DNA from: Dermatemys mawii
Taxonomy: Eukaryota; Chordata; Testudines; Dermatemydidae
Length of the DNA: 64,000 nucleotides
Reading direction: 5' to 3'
Assembly: GCA_007922305.1 (NCBI GenBank)
Contig: ML677335.1
Location: 37,020,642 to 37,084,641 of the forward strand
This document shows, piece by piece, positions 33,062-43,935 of this stretch. How positions within the stretch are numbered: position 1 is the stretch's first letter; every line of letters starts with the position of its first letter. The notes below the pieces were generated by a model. It saw nothing but the letters and a program-made list of their open reading frames with translations. It made no database searches and was not told the origin of the DNA. Both the position numbers and the translations under genes were made by a program.

Positions 33062-35140
33062 GAGACTGACAAACTAGAGGGTTTTTCCTTTGAAAACTCT
33101 TTCCAGCTAAAGGGAAAGGGAACAAGCTATTCCTTGTTAAAATGAAAGCCCTATTTAACACTTTATGTTGCAAATGCTTTGAATGTTTTCCTTCTTTTTG
33201 ACTTTAATAAAAGGTTAAAATAATTTTTAATTTTGTGTTAGTGCTATGGCACTAAGCTGGCTGAAGTCTCTGTACACCAAACCTTGTTTAATGTTGGATA
33301 GTGATTGGGTTATTTTAACACCTTTGGCCCATGTATTCCACCTAAAGTAGTATGACTGCCCTCATCTCAGTGACTGCTAAAATTTGTGAGGGTGGGACTT
33401 TTGCAAGTACCCAGGGTGATTTAGGGGCTGTTGATTTTCAATGGGATTTGTGTTCCTAAATCTTATATTCATGCTCCTTCAATTGCTTTTATTTCCCACC
33501 ATGCTAGATTATTTGGATCAGCAGTGTTCAAGAATTCAAAATATGTGACATACATTCATATTTTATATATTTGACCTGCTAGCGGAAGTACAGATTATAC
33601 TGTTATCTATAAAGTAGGTGTTTATTTGACCTGACAGCACAATTAGACTTTGAAAGCACAGTGATCAGCACGATTACTTCAAACAAAACTTAGAAAGCTT
33701 GCTTTCAGAAAGACCTATACCCAGCCTCTGATTTTGCACATTCACAAGCATTTGCAGAACCACATGGCAGTGTACATGAAACTACACTTGACAGTGAAAA
33801 CAGCCAGCAACAAGAGTGAATACAAAATTACTTGATACTTTTTGAAGAACTGGTCTGACATCCCAAGTTCCTGTTAAAATTCAAACTCCACGTAACAATC
33901 TCATGTTTTGAGGAAGCTGAGAGAAGTGGAAACCTACTATAAGGTGTCCAGAATTCTGAGAGCCTGAACAAATTCAGAATGCTCATTCAGCAAGCTCATT
34001 TCTCTCTTCTCTCCTTTCTCTTCCCCCATTCTTTCCTTGCCCCCACCTCTCCATACATGTCCTGTCTTTCACTTGCTTACAAAATCCCACATACTATCAT
34101 CATCCAAAAGCAGAAGACCATAGTGCAGTGCATTTACACCAGACCATTATCTTCATACCTGCTGCCCCCATCCGTTACATGTCTTTACTGATTTTGCAAC
34201 AGAGCAAGAGCTTTTTCCAAAGAGTGAAGTCATATCAGCAAGTTGTGTTTCAGATTCTGAGTAGACTATTGCTGAAGCTTTAATATTAATACGCCTGTGT
34301 TTCCAACAATGGTGCTGTGGGTTATCCCAGGCAATCAATTTAAGTGATCGCTTAAAGGAATGCTTTATTTTTAATTATTTTTATGTGAATTCATACGCTT
34401 GGGTGAAGATTAATCCTTTTAAAAATCAAATGATTCTCTATTCATTTGGAAGCAAAGGTTTTGTGACTCACAACTTTGCCCAATCAAATCACCAAGATCT
34501 TAGCTCCCCCTCTTTCCTCTTTCTTCCCAAGGGCTCCATAAATAGTGCTGCATTTTGTTTCTTCTGGAAAATGGATGCTGAACGTAACAGCCAACTAAAA
34601 GAAAATATTTCAATAAATAAATGATCCCCGAACACTCCAGCATCACCAAATATACTAGCTTTCCAAAACATTATGCAATCTTAGAAGATTTGCCATTGGG
34701 CAGCAGAAATGAGACACCACTGGTCTGGTAATTGTTTCTAAAAGTCTACAGGATCTGATTATTGTCACTAAAAGTATCACTGTATTTTACTAAACTGAAT
34801 TAGTGAGCAATTCTTGCTGGAAGCAGTAAAGTGCTAATAGCTTGTTGTCATGATACTCACTTCACTAGATGCCTGGGCTCAGATGGACAATAACTAGCTA
34901 TGACTAAATGCAAAGACATTGCACAATGTGGTATACTGTGCTTTGTAAGATCCATATTATATCTATTACAATTTGCCTAGCAGTAACTATTTCTTAGAAG
35001 GAAGACAGATTTTTAATAAAAAAATTAAACATGACAAAATTTTCATTGAATATAAAATGTTAATACTGGTAGCCATGAGGCAACCACAAGGTTCAACAGA
35101 ATGAAAAACAATTGAAAAGTTATGAAAAGAAATTTTAAAG
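33062..35140. other. Unassigned intronic DNA
   Basis: No exon or repeat family recognised. The open frame at 32714-33055 on the minus strand just inside the Harbinger right end may be the 5' leader of the transposase gene, and it does not extend into this stretch. Confidence 0.4.
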
Positions 35141-35148
35141 TGTGTATA

Positions 35149-35461
35149 CCAGGAGTTGGCAACTTTTCAGAAGTGATGTGCTGAGTTTTCATTTATTCAC
35201 TCTAATTTAAGGTTTTGCATGCCAGTAATACATGCTAATGTTTTTAGAAGGTCTCTTTCTATGAGTCTTTAACATATTAACTAAACTATTGTTGTATATA
35301 AAGTAAATAAGGTTTTTAAAATGTTTAAGAAGCTTCATTTAAATTTAAATTAAAATGCAGAGCTCCCTGGACCGTTAGCCAGGACCCAGGCAGTGTGAAT
35401 GCCACTGAAAATCAGCTCGCGTGCCATCTTTGGCACGCATGCTATAGGTTACCTACCCTGG
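35149..35461 (-). mobile_element. hAT transposon, inverted copy of the 1.1 kb family
   Basis: The ends CCAGGAGTTGGCAACTTT and AGGTTACCTACCCTGG are flanked by the identical 8-bp duplication TGTGTATA (35141-35148, 35462-35469). The interior is the reverse complement of the element at 1096-1690 without the nested MITE, which makes it a reference for the empty state of that copy. Confidence 0.9.
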
Positions 35462-35494
35462 TGTGTATATACACAGGACAGCAATGCCTTAGAG

Positions 35495-36144
35495 GAGTGG
35501 TGGGCAAACTACGGCCCGTGGGCCACATCCAGCCTGCGAGCTAAGTTTGTCTGGCCTCCCGAGCTCCCAGCTGGGGAGGCTACCCCTGGCTCCTCCCCTG
35601 CTGTCCCCCCATCCTCCGCCTCCTGGACCTTCAGCGCAAGGTGTCCAGGAGCAGCCCTGGAGAACGCTGAAGCGGCGTGGCTCGAGGGCGGGGGGAGGAG
35701 GTGAGCTCCTGACGTGCCGCCTGCCAGAGCTCTCAGCCCCGCCCCCTTACCATGGTGTTCCCCCATCCCCCGGAGCCTCTGCCTGCCATGTCCAGGAGCG
35801 GCCCTGGACAACACTGCAGTGGCATGGCTCCAGTCGGGGGATGTGGAATGTGGGGTTGGATAGGGTGGGGGAGTCCTGGTGTTCTGTCAGGAGGTGGGGG
35901 TCGGGGCAGTCAGGGAACAGGGGGGTTGGGTAGGAGGTGAGGTTCCGGGGTGGTGGTTGGGGGCGGTTTCAGAAGGGGGCATTCAGAGGACAAGGAGCAG
36001 GGTGGGTTGGGTATTCTGCAGGGGGGAGTCAGAGGCAGGAACCGGTTGGGAATCGGATAGGGGGTGGGGCCTTCCTTGCCTGGCCCTCCGTATAATTTTG
36101 GAACCCCGATGTGGCCCTCAGGCCAAAAAGTTTTCTCACCCCTG
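35495..36144. mobile_element. GC-rich hAT element
   Basis: The left end GAGTGGTGGGCAAACTACGG and right end AGTTTTCTCACCCCTG are an imperfect inverted pair. The identical 8-bp duplication CCTTAGAG flanks them (35487-35494, 36145-36152). The G/C-rich interior generates long frames on both strands with no domain. Non-autonomous. Confidence 0.88.
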
Positions 36145-36648
36145 CCTTAGAGCATTCTGCATAGATGCAGAATGATAGTACTGACATTGAGACAAATAAG
36201 AGACAAATATGCATCTATTTGGCAAGCATGTGCAGCAACACAAGGTGCTTTTAAGATGAGTCATGAAGCATCTCAATTGGCTTCTCCAGGATATACTAAA
36301 GAGGCATATGGAAAATTTCACAGCATTAGCAGAAAATACCTCTTGCCCTGATTCACAATAGCAAAACAGTCTTCAGTCTCTTCAGAAATTTTATTTGTAA
36401 TATAAATAAATAAATAAAAGGGGGGGGTTCCAAGAAGAAAACAGGTTTCAGAGTGGTAGCCATGTTATTCTGTATCAGCAAAAACAATGAGAAATCTTTG
36501 TGGCACCTTAGAGACTAACAAATTTATTTGGGCATAAGCTTTCGTGGGCTATAACCCACTTCATCCGATTCATGGAGTGAAAATACAGTAAGCAGTATAT
36601 ATTACAGCACATGAAAAGATGGGACTTGCCTTACGAAGTGGGGGGGTC

Positions 36649-36841
36649 AGTGCTAACGAGGCCAATTCAATTAAGGTGGAAGTGGCCTATTGTGAACAGT
36701 TGACAAAAAGAGGTGAATATCAAGAGAGGGAAAATTACTTTTGTAGTGCTAACAAGGCCAATGCAATCAAGGTGGACACTGACCATTTCCAACAGTTGAC
36801 AAGAAAGTCTGAGTATCAGCATAGGGATAATTACTCTTCGT
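36649..36841. repeat. 96-bp tandem duplication in the Penelope 3' UTR
   Basis: Two units, 36649-36744 and 36745-36841, each start AGTGCTAAC(G/A)AGGCCAAT and share the spaced blocks AAGGTGGA, AACAGTTGACAA, GAGTATCA or GAATATCA, and AATTACT. They have diverged by numerous substitutions, so the duplication is probably old or part of the family consensus. Confidence 0.75.
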
Positions 36842-36923
36842 AGTGATCCATCCACTCCAAGTCTTTATTCAGGCCTAATTTGATGGTGTCCAGTTTGCAA
36901 ATTAATTCCAGTTCTGCAGTTTC

Positions 36924-37446
36924 TCATTGAAGTTTGTTTTTGAAGTTTTTTGGTTGAAGAATTGACACTTTTAAGTCTCTTATTGAGTGTCCAGCAAGGT
37001 TGAAGTGTTTTCCTACTGGTTTTTGGATGTTGTAATTCCTGATGTCAGCTTTGTGTCCATTTATTCCTTTGCGTAGAGACTCTCCAGTATGGCCAATGTA
37101 CATGGCAGAGGGGCATTGCTGGCATATGATGGCATATATCACATTGGTAGATGTACCGGTGAATGAGCGCTTGATGGTGTGGCTGATGTGATTAGGTCCT
37201 ATGGTGGTGTCCCTTGAATAGATATGCGGACAGAGTTGGCAACAGGGTTTGTTGCAAAGATTGGTTCCTGGGTTAGTGTTTTTGTTGTGTCCTGTGCAGT
37301 GGCTGGTGAGTATTTGCTTCAGGTTGGGGGGCTGTCTGTAAGCGAGGACTGGCCTGTCTCCCAAGGTCTGTGAGAGTGAGGGATCATCCTTCAGAATAGG
37401 TTGTAGATCCTTGACGATGTGCTTCAGAGGTTTTAGTTGGGGGCTG
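36924..37446 (-). pseudogene. Penelope-like GIY-YIG endonuclease fragment
   Basis: Penelope-like elements carry a GIY-YIG endonuclease after their reverse transcriptase, which cuts target DNA for priming. This fragment is open for at least 146 codons, and the frame extends upstream with K-H-I-V-K-D-L-Q-P-I-L. It contains the Cys/His cluster C-N-K-P-C-C-Q-L-C-P-H, then N-V-I-Y-A-I-I-C-Q-Q-C (the GIY part), M-Y-I-G-H-T-G-E-S-L-R (the YIG part with its downstream arginine), and H-K-A-D-I-R with G-K-H-F-N, ending F-K-N-K-L-Q before the stop. It is the best preserved retroelement frame in the window but is truncated 5' and has no start of its own. Confidence 0.88.
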
Positions 37447-38269
37447 CAAATACAGACATAAATGATAGACCTGCACTGTTCTGATTAAATATGGGTAAAA
37501 TTCACCCCCATGCATAACTCCTATGCACCACACACACCCTCCAGATAGGGCTTATGTGGCACAAGCCCTTCTTATAGGGTGAATATCCCTGTATGTCAGC
37601 ACTAATTCCTCTCTACTGCATATGGGCAACATTCCTGACATTGACAAGCAGGGATGGGCAAACTCATTCAGAAAAACAAAGAATCCATGTCCCCACTCAA
37701 ATTCAAAACATGCCAATTCTAAACATGCTTTGAGCTTTGATAACATTTTGTGTGTCTTAATTCATGCCATCTTTTTTCTATGGCAAGCATGTAACTGCTG
37801 GAGGATTGTGAGAAGGGCTATTCTCAGAAGAGAGCTGTTCTTGTGAAATTTCCTATGGGATTTCATTTTGTATAAGATCAGACAACTGCCAAACATCCTG
37901 AGGTTGTGCACCACTATAAGTTAGTCACTAGACCAAACCTCTTGTCTTTCTCCTTTCTGTTTGGGCCACATCTTGTTAACCATTTTTTACTGAATGTACT
38001 ACCATTCTAATTAAGAACATTGTCAAAGGGGTTTATAAGAGCTATAGAGATTTCTTTAAAGATATCACTCCATCATTAAACCCCAGTTAGTCCGGTAACC
38101 TGCTTACAAAATACCGATCTAAAGGTACTAAGTTTCTATCCAATGGTTCATCCTGGCTTTAGAACATATATACATTTGGCTGTCCAAACTCTCTAAGTTC
38201 CACAAATTGTTGGCTGCCTTTCAAACCCATTTCTTAATCATTTCCTTAAAAAAAAGAAACTGTTCTAGA
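37447..38269. other. Unassigned intronic DNA
   Basis: No exon or repeat recognised. Confidence 0.4.
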
Positions 38270-38274
38270 CATGG

Positions 38275-39044
38275 TGTCATAAGTATAAAGTAGCCTAGAA
38301 TTACTGTTTACCTGTAAGGTGTTAAGCTAAAGGTAACCTGAGAGGTGGACAACTGACCAATGAGAAATTCCTCAGGAGACAAAGGATTTTGAATTTCAGT
38401 TTCTCTCTGGGTCTCTTCTCTGTTCAGCTCAGCTATGGGATGAACCACACCTATTTCTTTTACTATAACTATCAGCTTTTTATCAAGTAAGGTAGTGAGT
38501 AAGTTTACCTTCTTTTTATCACTTGGAAAAGTCTTCATTTGGTAGAAATTTATCTCTGTGTTTCTCTAATACTGTAAGCTTCAGCAGGAGGAGAAATTCG
38601 GGAGGGGTTTGTCTGTAACTCTTTATTGATTTTTGTAGATGCTGTTCTATTGATGGTTATAAGGGATTTATTCCTTTCTTTTTTCTTTTATTAAAATGTT
38701 TCTTTTAAGAATCTGACTGCTTGTTTTCCATTGTGTAAGATCCTGGTTTTGGATCGGGCACATCTCGCAGGATCAGACGAGGCTTTTCTCTCAAGGGAGG
38801 GAGTAAGTTTGGGGGGTTTGTGGAAAGAGAAACAGGGGCTTCAAGTGGCCCATGTCCAATAGTTTTGAGACATTCTCACTTGATGGTGGCAGCATACTAA
38901 GTCCAGACACAGAAGAAGTTGTGTTCTGGGGAAAAACATTTTAACCCAAGCTGGTAAAATAAGCTTGGGGGATGGGTATTTCTTTTTTCATGTGGGTCCC
39001 CACATCTGTACCCTAGAGTTCAGAGTGGGGAGGCAATCCTGACA
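38275..39044 (+). mobile_element. Solo LTR with perfect 5-bp duplication
   Basis: It starts TGTCATAAGTATAAAG and ends GGCAATCCTGACA, with inverted TGTCA/TGACA termini. The identical pentamer CATGG flanks it (38270-38274, 39045-39049). 770 bp, non-coding. Orientation is assigned from recall of the family and is not secure. Confidence 0.85.
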
Positions 39045-39198
39045 CATGGAAGAGGACAAATCTCTTACCTTCACAAACAACACCACAAATCATTCAAACC
39101 AGCAAAGTTCAATGAGATTTTTGGTGAGGAGAGGCAAAACAGAAGACCTTGACTTTTAAACATCTTGCCTGATGTGTTTGTTTATTTTTTCAAGGAGT

Positions 39199-39890
39199 GT
39201 ACTAGGGGATGGACTAGGCCCCGCTGCTGAAGGCCTCAGTATCCTGCCACATTCTATCCTAAAGAGAGCAGAAAAGTTGTCCTTCAAGCAGCCTAGAGTG
39301 GCTGCAGGGGAAGCAGCCAATCAGAGGGACTGCAGGAGCAGGAGGGCCCTATAAAAAAAAGAGCAGCAGAGACAGAGTCAGTCAATTGTTGCCTGGAGTT
39401 GGAAGGTTTTGACTGGCTGACACAGCAGCAGGACCACAGACAGCTCAGTGAGGAAAGAGACTAGGGGAGCTAAGGAGAAGTTCCTGGCTGGCTACTGGGG
39501 CTGAGCAAGGACTGAACCAGGAAGTACTGCAGGAAGACAGACAATCTCTTCAGAGAGGAAACCTTGCGGGTACGACACCATACCAGGGCCAGGACAAGTT
39601 AAAAACTACACTCTGGAAGAAGTTTGTTCTGTTCCACCTACAGACAGCATGTGTGACTCAGCCAGAGGGCTGAGTCAGTGAAGACATGCCGAAGAAACCA
39701 TTGACCAAGCAGGGGTGCTCACGAGAGGTGGGTCCCTCCCCATTCCATGAACTGAACGATTGCAGCCATGCACTCAACCAGAGGTGCTCACAAGCAGCAG
39801 GTGCCACCCCATTACAGCACAACCAACTGAGCAACTGCAGGCACATATCCTTGAGAAAGATGGGTGCTGACCCCACTACATATGGCTATA
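39199..39890 (+). mobile_element. LTR-like block with promoter elements
   Basis: A CCAAT box (AGCCAATCAG, near 39314) and a TATA box (CCTATAAAAA, near 39348) are spaced like a PolII promoter, followed by a purine-rich leader with many CAG/GGA motifs. Two related segments containing GGTGCTCAC lie at about 39714 and 39783. I recall similar LTR and leader sequence from turtles. Termini and duplication were not found, so both borders are estimates. Confidence 0.5.
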
Positions 39891-39938
39891 TGCTTCAATG
39901 ATGGTGCTAAGACACAAGTGGCAAAATATAGTACTTAC

Positions 39939-40099
39939 ATGGCCCATCTGCGGGTCCACAGATATAGAAGACAACCCCGATCACCAATAAAATGATGGTT
40001 CTCCATGTTAAGTTACTCAAGAATTGAATGCGACTCGCTCCTTTTCTTAACATGCCATAAAATGCCAGAGTCACTGAAGTTCCAGTAATTAAAACAAGC
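39939..40099 (-). pseudogene. HGSNAT-like exon, intact
   Basis: The acceptor TGATTTCAG (complement) and donor GTAAGT (39938-39933) bound a 161-bp exon. It begins by completing the TGG of the 43.9 kb exon and reads L-V-L-I-T-G-T-S-V then about 45 more residues including L-R-K-G-A-S-R and L-T-W-R-T-I-I-L, two hydrophobic segments joined by a basic loop. This aligns without gaps to the HGSNAT segment F-V-F-I-M-G-S-S-I ... R-G-C-S-K ... A-W-R-S-F, at roughly 30 percent identity. It ends in G-P-A-D-G-P plus one base, which pairs with the TA start of the 16.7 kb exon to give Leu. Confidence 0.88.
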
Positions 40100-40709
40100 C
40101 TGAAATCAAATAAACTTGTCAGAATTGGCTGGAACAACACACTAATTTATCTTCCCTTCTATTTTAAAGCCATCCGGTTCAAACCCAGAATGGATCATAT
40201 ATAATAAAGGCAGTTTGAGTTTGCTGTACAAACTGTGCTCAGCAAGAAGCCAAATGTTCCAATCACTTTAATAAACCTTCAGTCCTTTAATAGAATAGCC
40301 CCAGATGTGAGAAGAGGGGATCAATGACTAAGCAATTTGTTCAGAGAAATTTTCATCTCAAATGCTCCTTAAATATAATATAAATGGTTAAGGATGCTAA
40401 TGACAAGTAAATTCACATGTAAAATAGATTAACCTTTTCCCCTTTGCATGATTCTCCCTTTCTATTCTGCTTTCATTTTATTCTATTACACCATCATCCA
40501 ACAGACAGGCCAATAAACTATACATCAGTATTGCTCTAAGGGTTCTGGCCATCTTTTTTTGCTTTGTTTCGTTTTCTACTACTCTCTCTTTGCCCCATAC
40601 CTATACTCCCTCATACCCTTTTCCACCAAGCTTAGCTGAAGTGGCAAAGAAATTGTAAATTCCAGTAACAATCCATTCTTATTATGGGCAGCCAAAAAAC
40701 AAAATAGGA

Positions 40710-41055
40710 TTTTCTCTTACTCTTATACAGTAAATGACTTATGGAATTCACTGCCATAGGATATTATTCAGGCTAATGAGTAAGAGTTCCCTTCCTCCAT
40801 AAATTCCCTTTCATTTATATGATTAAGATTAGCATCTGCAGTTATACCGGCTCATATAAAGTTATGAGAGCTCTCAGTCCTTATGCTACAGGGCATAAAT
40901 TGATCACTAGTATCAGAAAGGCACATACCTGTACTGTTATGCAATGGTGGGGTAAGTGCATTATGGAGATTTATATCTTCATTTGAAGCATCTATTGTTA
41001 ATCAATGTCCTAGGCAGAACATCAAACTAGATTATTGGGTCTCTCCTGATACAGA
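40710..41055 (+). mobile_element. CR1 LINE 3' end, sense
   Basis: GGAATTCACTGCCATAGGAT, AGGCTAATGAGTAAGAG, CTTATGCTACAGGGCATAAA and, after a diverged middle, AACATCAAACTAGATTATTGGGTCTC follow the order of a CR1 3' UTR-proximal region. Diverged and truncated. Confidence 0.7.
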
Positions 41056-41995
41056 AAATACTATATATACACTGACTTCAAAGATCCCAAAAGGTGCTCT
41101 CATGCCAAATAGGACCCTCTTGTTTCAAAATTCCACTAACTTAATTCAACAGTTTCAGCTTCCTTTGTTCCCTTTCTTCTAACCCCCTCAATCTGTCAAT
41201 CAAACAATGACTCCCCTCTCAACCCTTGCCCCAGGCGTCTATTAACTATGATCATCTCAGATGTAGAGATCAAAAACCTAAGCTCAGCAACCTGTTCGGA
41301 CTCTTTCATCCCCTCCCCACCTAATTCCAGTCACCGGGGGGGTATTCTTTTTTGTTTCAAAGGTAAAAAAAAAAAAAAAAAACTTTTGTAATGGAGTTTA
41401 TTTAGTGGATCTTGCTTTAAGTAAGCAAGTTTTTAATCTATCGTATACATTCCTGTAATGTGGGTTTGATGTTAATGGGTTGTAAAGTGGGTAATAATTT
41501 TCTTACTGACCTCTTCAATCAGATTAGATCATATTATTGACCATGCTGTTTGTTTTATAACCACAATCATATTGTGGAAAAACATCTCTTGCAACTTGCA
41601 CATTAGTAAGTGCACATTAAGGCAAAGGATGACAGGTCTGCATGTTTGGCACTTTTTAATATTTCTTTTTCCCTTGTTGGCTGTTTTCCCATCTGCATTT
41701 TAGAGATATCCCTTTTCATCCTGCTGGGTTCTTATGGGGAAGGATTTTTTTAAATTCTTTTTTAAAGAGATGATATCTGGACTACAAAAGAAAGAAACAA
41801 ATCCAAATTTTGCAAGCTGACCCTACTTAAAGCAACACCCAAATTGAGTTGCATTCGAGATGCCAGGGATTTTGAGAAACTCCTTTGCTGAGTCCATCCA
41901 CCAGGATTATCTAGATCAAAAGTTCCTTTAAAGATCTTGTATGCCTCAGTCACCTGTGCATCAGTGTGTGTTGAGAAAAAGAGGAAAGATGATCT
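41056..41995. other. Unassigned intronic DNA
   Basis: Nothing recognised apart from an A run near 41367-41383. Confidence 0.4.
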
Positions 41996-41999
41996 GGTG

Positions 42000-42265
42000 A
42001 TGAGGCATGGGACTGGGACTTGGGAGCTCTGGGTTCACTTTCCAGGCTCTACCAACGAGCCTCCTGTGTGACTTTGGGTAAATCACATCATCTCTCCATG
42101 CTTCAGTTCCTCTTCTGTAAAACAGGGATAAAATACTACTACTTTTTCCCACCCTTTGTCTTCTCTATTTAGATTTTAAGCTCTTCAGTGGAGGTCCTCT
42201 GTTCATATAGTGCCTCTCATAACAGGGTTCTCATCCTGTAAGAGATGCTATAATACAAATAATAA
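42000..42265 (+). repeat. MIR/CORE-SINE, sense
   Basis: CTCTGGGTTCACTTTCCAGG, CCTGTGTGACTTTGGGTAAA, CAGTTCCTCTTCTGTAAAAC and a 3' tail (TTAGATTTTAAGCTCTTCAG, CATATAGTGCCTCTCATAAC) are in MIR order and comparatively complete. Confidence 0.82.
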
Positions 42266-42844
42266 ACAATCATTCCAACATTCCCACAGGATATTGATGC
42301 CACTACACATGAGGATCCTGACTAAACCAGGGGCAGTATTTGTTTATTCCTACTACTTCATTCAGGAGAGCATCATACCGTGTTTTCCATTTTCTTTAAA
42401 TATGTCTTGCTAGACCTACAAACTGTTTCAGGACTGCAATTCAACTACTGTAAGGGGTGGAAGATGCAAAAGGTAAATGCTAGAACTCAGTATTGTATCA
42501 GCCAGACATTTCTACCCATTACTTACAGTAAGCAACCAGGCTAATAGTCTACAAAGAAGCTCTCTATTGAATGTCCAACCATTCTTCCACTTCCTGAAGA
42601 ATACCTCCCTGGTTTTACTCCAAGAGGTGAAGGAAAACTGCTGGTAGTCGCCTACATGCTGAGACTATTTTAGTACAAATAAAGTCTTATACCTCTACAT
42701 CCTTTCCCACTCCTGCAAGTGAAAGGTATCTCTGCTAGGAGTGAAATTTTCAAAAGTGCCTAAATAACTTAGGAACCCAAAACCCATATCCAAAATTGAC
42801 AGATTCCTATGTGCCACAGTCTCCTTTAACATTGAGAGAGCCTA

Positions 42845-43005
42845 CAGCCTGGACTACACTAAGATCTATGACTCGGTGATGTGAAAAATTAACCCCCCGA
42901 AAGACATAAATAAGCCGACCTACATCTCAGTGTAGAAAAGTGTTTACACTTTAGATATTGCTGGTGTGGCACTTGTAGTAGACGTACACTAAAGCTTCTA
43001 AGTCA
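42845..43005. mobile_element. PIF/Harbinger MITE fragment
   Basis: AGCCTGGACTACACTAAG at the left and GTAGACGTACACT at the right, with an interior AGCCGACCTACATCTCAGTG, place it with the Harbinger MITE group. The duplication and exact ends are not resolved. Confidence 0.55.
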
Positions 43006-43139
43006 AAGATTTTTGAAAATTTTATCTTAATCTGAGAGTCTGTGCAAAAGTCCCATACAGGTGATCTACACCAGATTTTATTTAATTTAACAAATATTTG
43101 GAGTTAGGACAACAGAAGTAATGCTGAGTGAATAACTGA

Positions 43140-43600
43140 TTTTTCAGTGCACTGGCTGAACTGAAAAATCTAAGTACAAAAACTTTTCATTTTGAATCAA
43201 AACTGAAGATGTTTGTTTTTTCTCACCAAAATGGAAAACTGAAAAATGAATAATTTTGGGTCAAATGAAACATTTCATTCAATCTGAAATGGGTTTTCTT
43301 ATATTTATGTCTAATTTTGTTTTCAAGATGGGGAGAGGCAGTTACCCTTTTATAAAACAATTATGAAATTTGCCTAAATTTGGAAACAAAATGTTGTTTG
43401 AAAATGAAGTCAAAACATTTCATATTGAAAATGCTGAACTGAATCATTTAAGCTTTTTCAACATTTTTCCCCTAAATTTTTATTTGGCTGAGGCTATGCA
43501 CAAAATTCTATCTGAATTCACAAATAATTTCAGTTACCTCAAAACTATTTTTGATGAATTTACTGCTCAACCAAAAAATTTTACCCAGCTATAAATAGGA
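43140..43600. repeat. AT-rich repeat with GAAAAATTTTC-type motifs
   Basis: Runs of AAACTGAAAAAT and AAATGAAACATTTCATT with partial internal palindromes. The right edge ATTTTACCCAGCT resembles the AATTTTCAACCAGCT end of the better preserved copy at 57679-57922. Probably an eroded member of that hAT-like family. Confidence 0.4.
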
Positions 43601-43897
43601 ATTTGCTTGACTGATAACTGAATAAACTAAGACCATCAGGATTAAACCCAGAACCAACTGCTACTTCCATTTTTGTCTTAATAAGATTGGAGTGCAGCTT
43701 TATGAAATACAAATATGGAGCAAAATACAAACAAAAGATAAAGACCTAAAGAGAGGATGCAACTTCTTCACCCTTACATGTAATCAGTGGGATTTTCCCT
43801 CTTTGGTCCGTGGTAATGGATCGGGGGCTTTATAAGTATTACTTTGGCATTTATTATCCCCATTTAAAATACACAGTCTTGAATGAAGTGGACTTAC

Positions 43898-43928
43898 CAT
43901 GGCATCATAAGATCTCCAATGGTCAACC
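43898..43928 (-). pseudogene. HGSNAT-like micro-exon
   Basis: The acceptor TTAATTACAG and donor GTAAGT (43897-43892) bound a 31-bp exon reading (G)-L-T-I-G-D-L-M-M-P-(W), which matches G-L-T-V-A-D-L-V-F-P-W of HGSNAT. It ends with TG of the tryptophan codon completed by the 40.1 kb exon, and begins with two bases of a glycine codon. The size and position immediately before the next exon make chance unlikely. No exon further upstream was recognised between here and 64 kb. Confidence 0.85.
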
Positions 43929-43935
43929 CTGTAAT

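Larger units (their letters stand above)
36443..37446 (-). mobile_element. Penelope-like retroelement, 3' part
   Basis: Reading on the minus strand there is an endonuclease-coding segment (37446-36924), then a 3' UTR with a 96-bp tandem duplication, then a terminal stretch containing GTGGCACCTTAGAGACTAAC on the plus strand. The same terminal stretch occurs in the fold-back repeat at 3021-3216. The reverse transcriptase part is missing, as expected from 5' truncation. The left limit beyond the coding fragment is not defined. Confidence 0.82.
5000..43928 (-). pseudogene. HGSNAT-like acyltransferase pseudogene, intron-containing
   Basis: Four minus-strand exons (43898-43928, 40099-39939, 16821-16709, 5119-5000) encode successive parts of a heparan-alpha-glucosaminide N-acetyltransferase-like protein. 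In the family this is a multi-pass lysosomal membrane enzyme that passes acetyl from cytosolic acetyl-CoA to terminal glucosamine of heparan sulfate. Each exon has consensus-like splice sites and the phases fit: the first joins the second through a split TGG, the second joins the third through a split Leu codon. Motifs recognised from the family are GLTxxDLxxPW, RIPGVLQ, and KYPxCTGG followed by GYID and LLGxDH. One exon has an in-frame TGA and another a one-base frameshift. Identity to human HGSNAT is only about 30 percent in the second exon, so this looks like a paralog. Retained introns exclude a processed copy. The N-terminal part with the family's catalytic histidine, the exon or exons between 16.7 and 5.1 kb, and the C-terminal membrane segments were not found. 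Confidence 0.8.

Noticed and set aside
35547..35933. Overlapping long frames on both strands
   Set aside because: They lie inside the GC-rich hAT element with its perfect 8-bp duplication and result from few AT-rich stop codons in GC-rich DNA.
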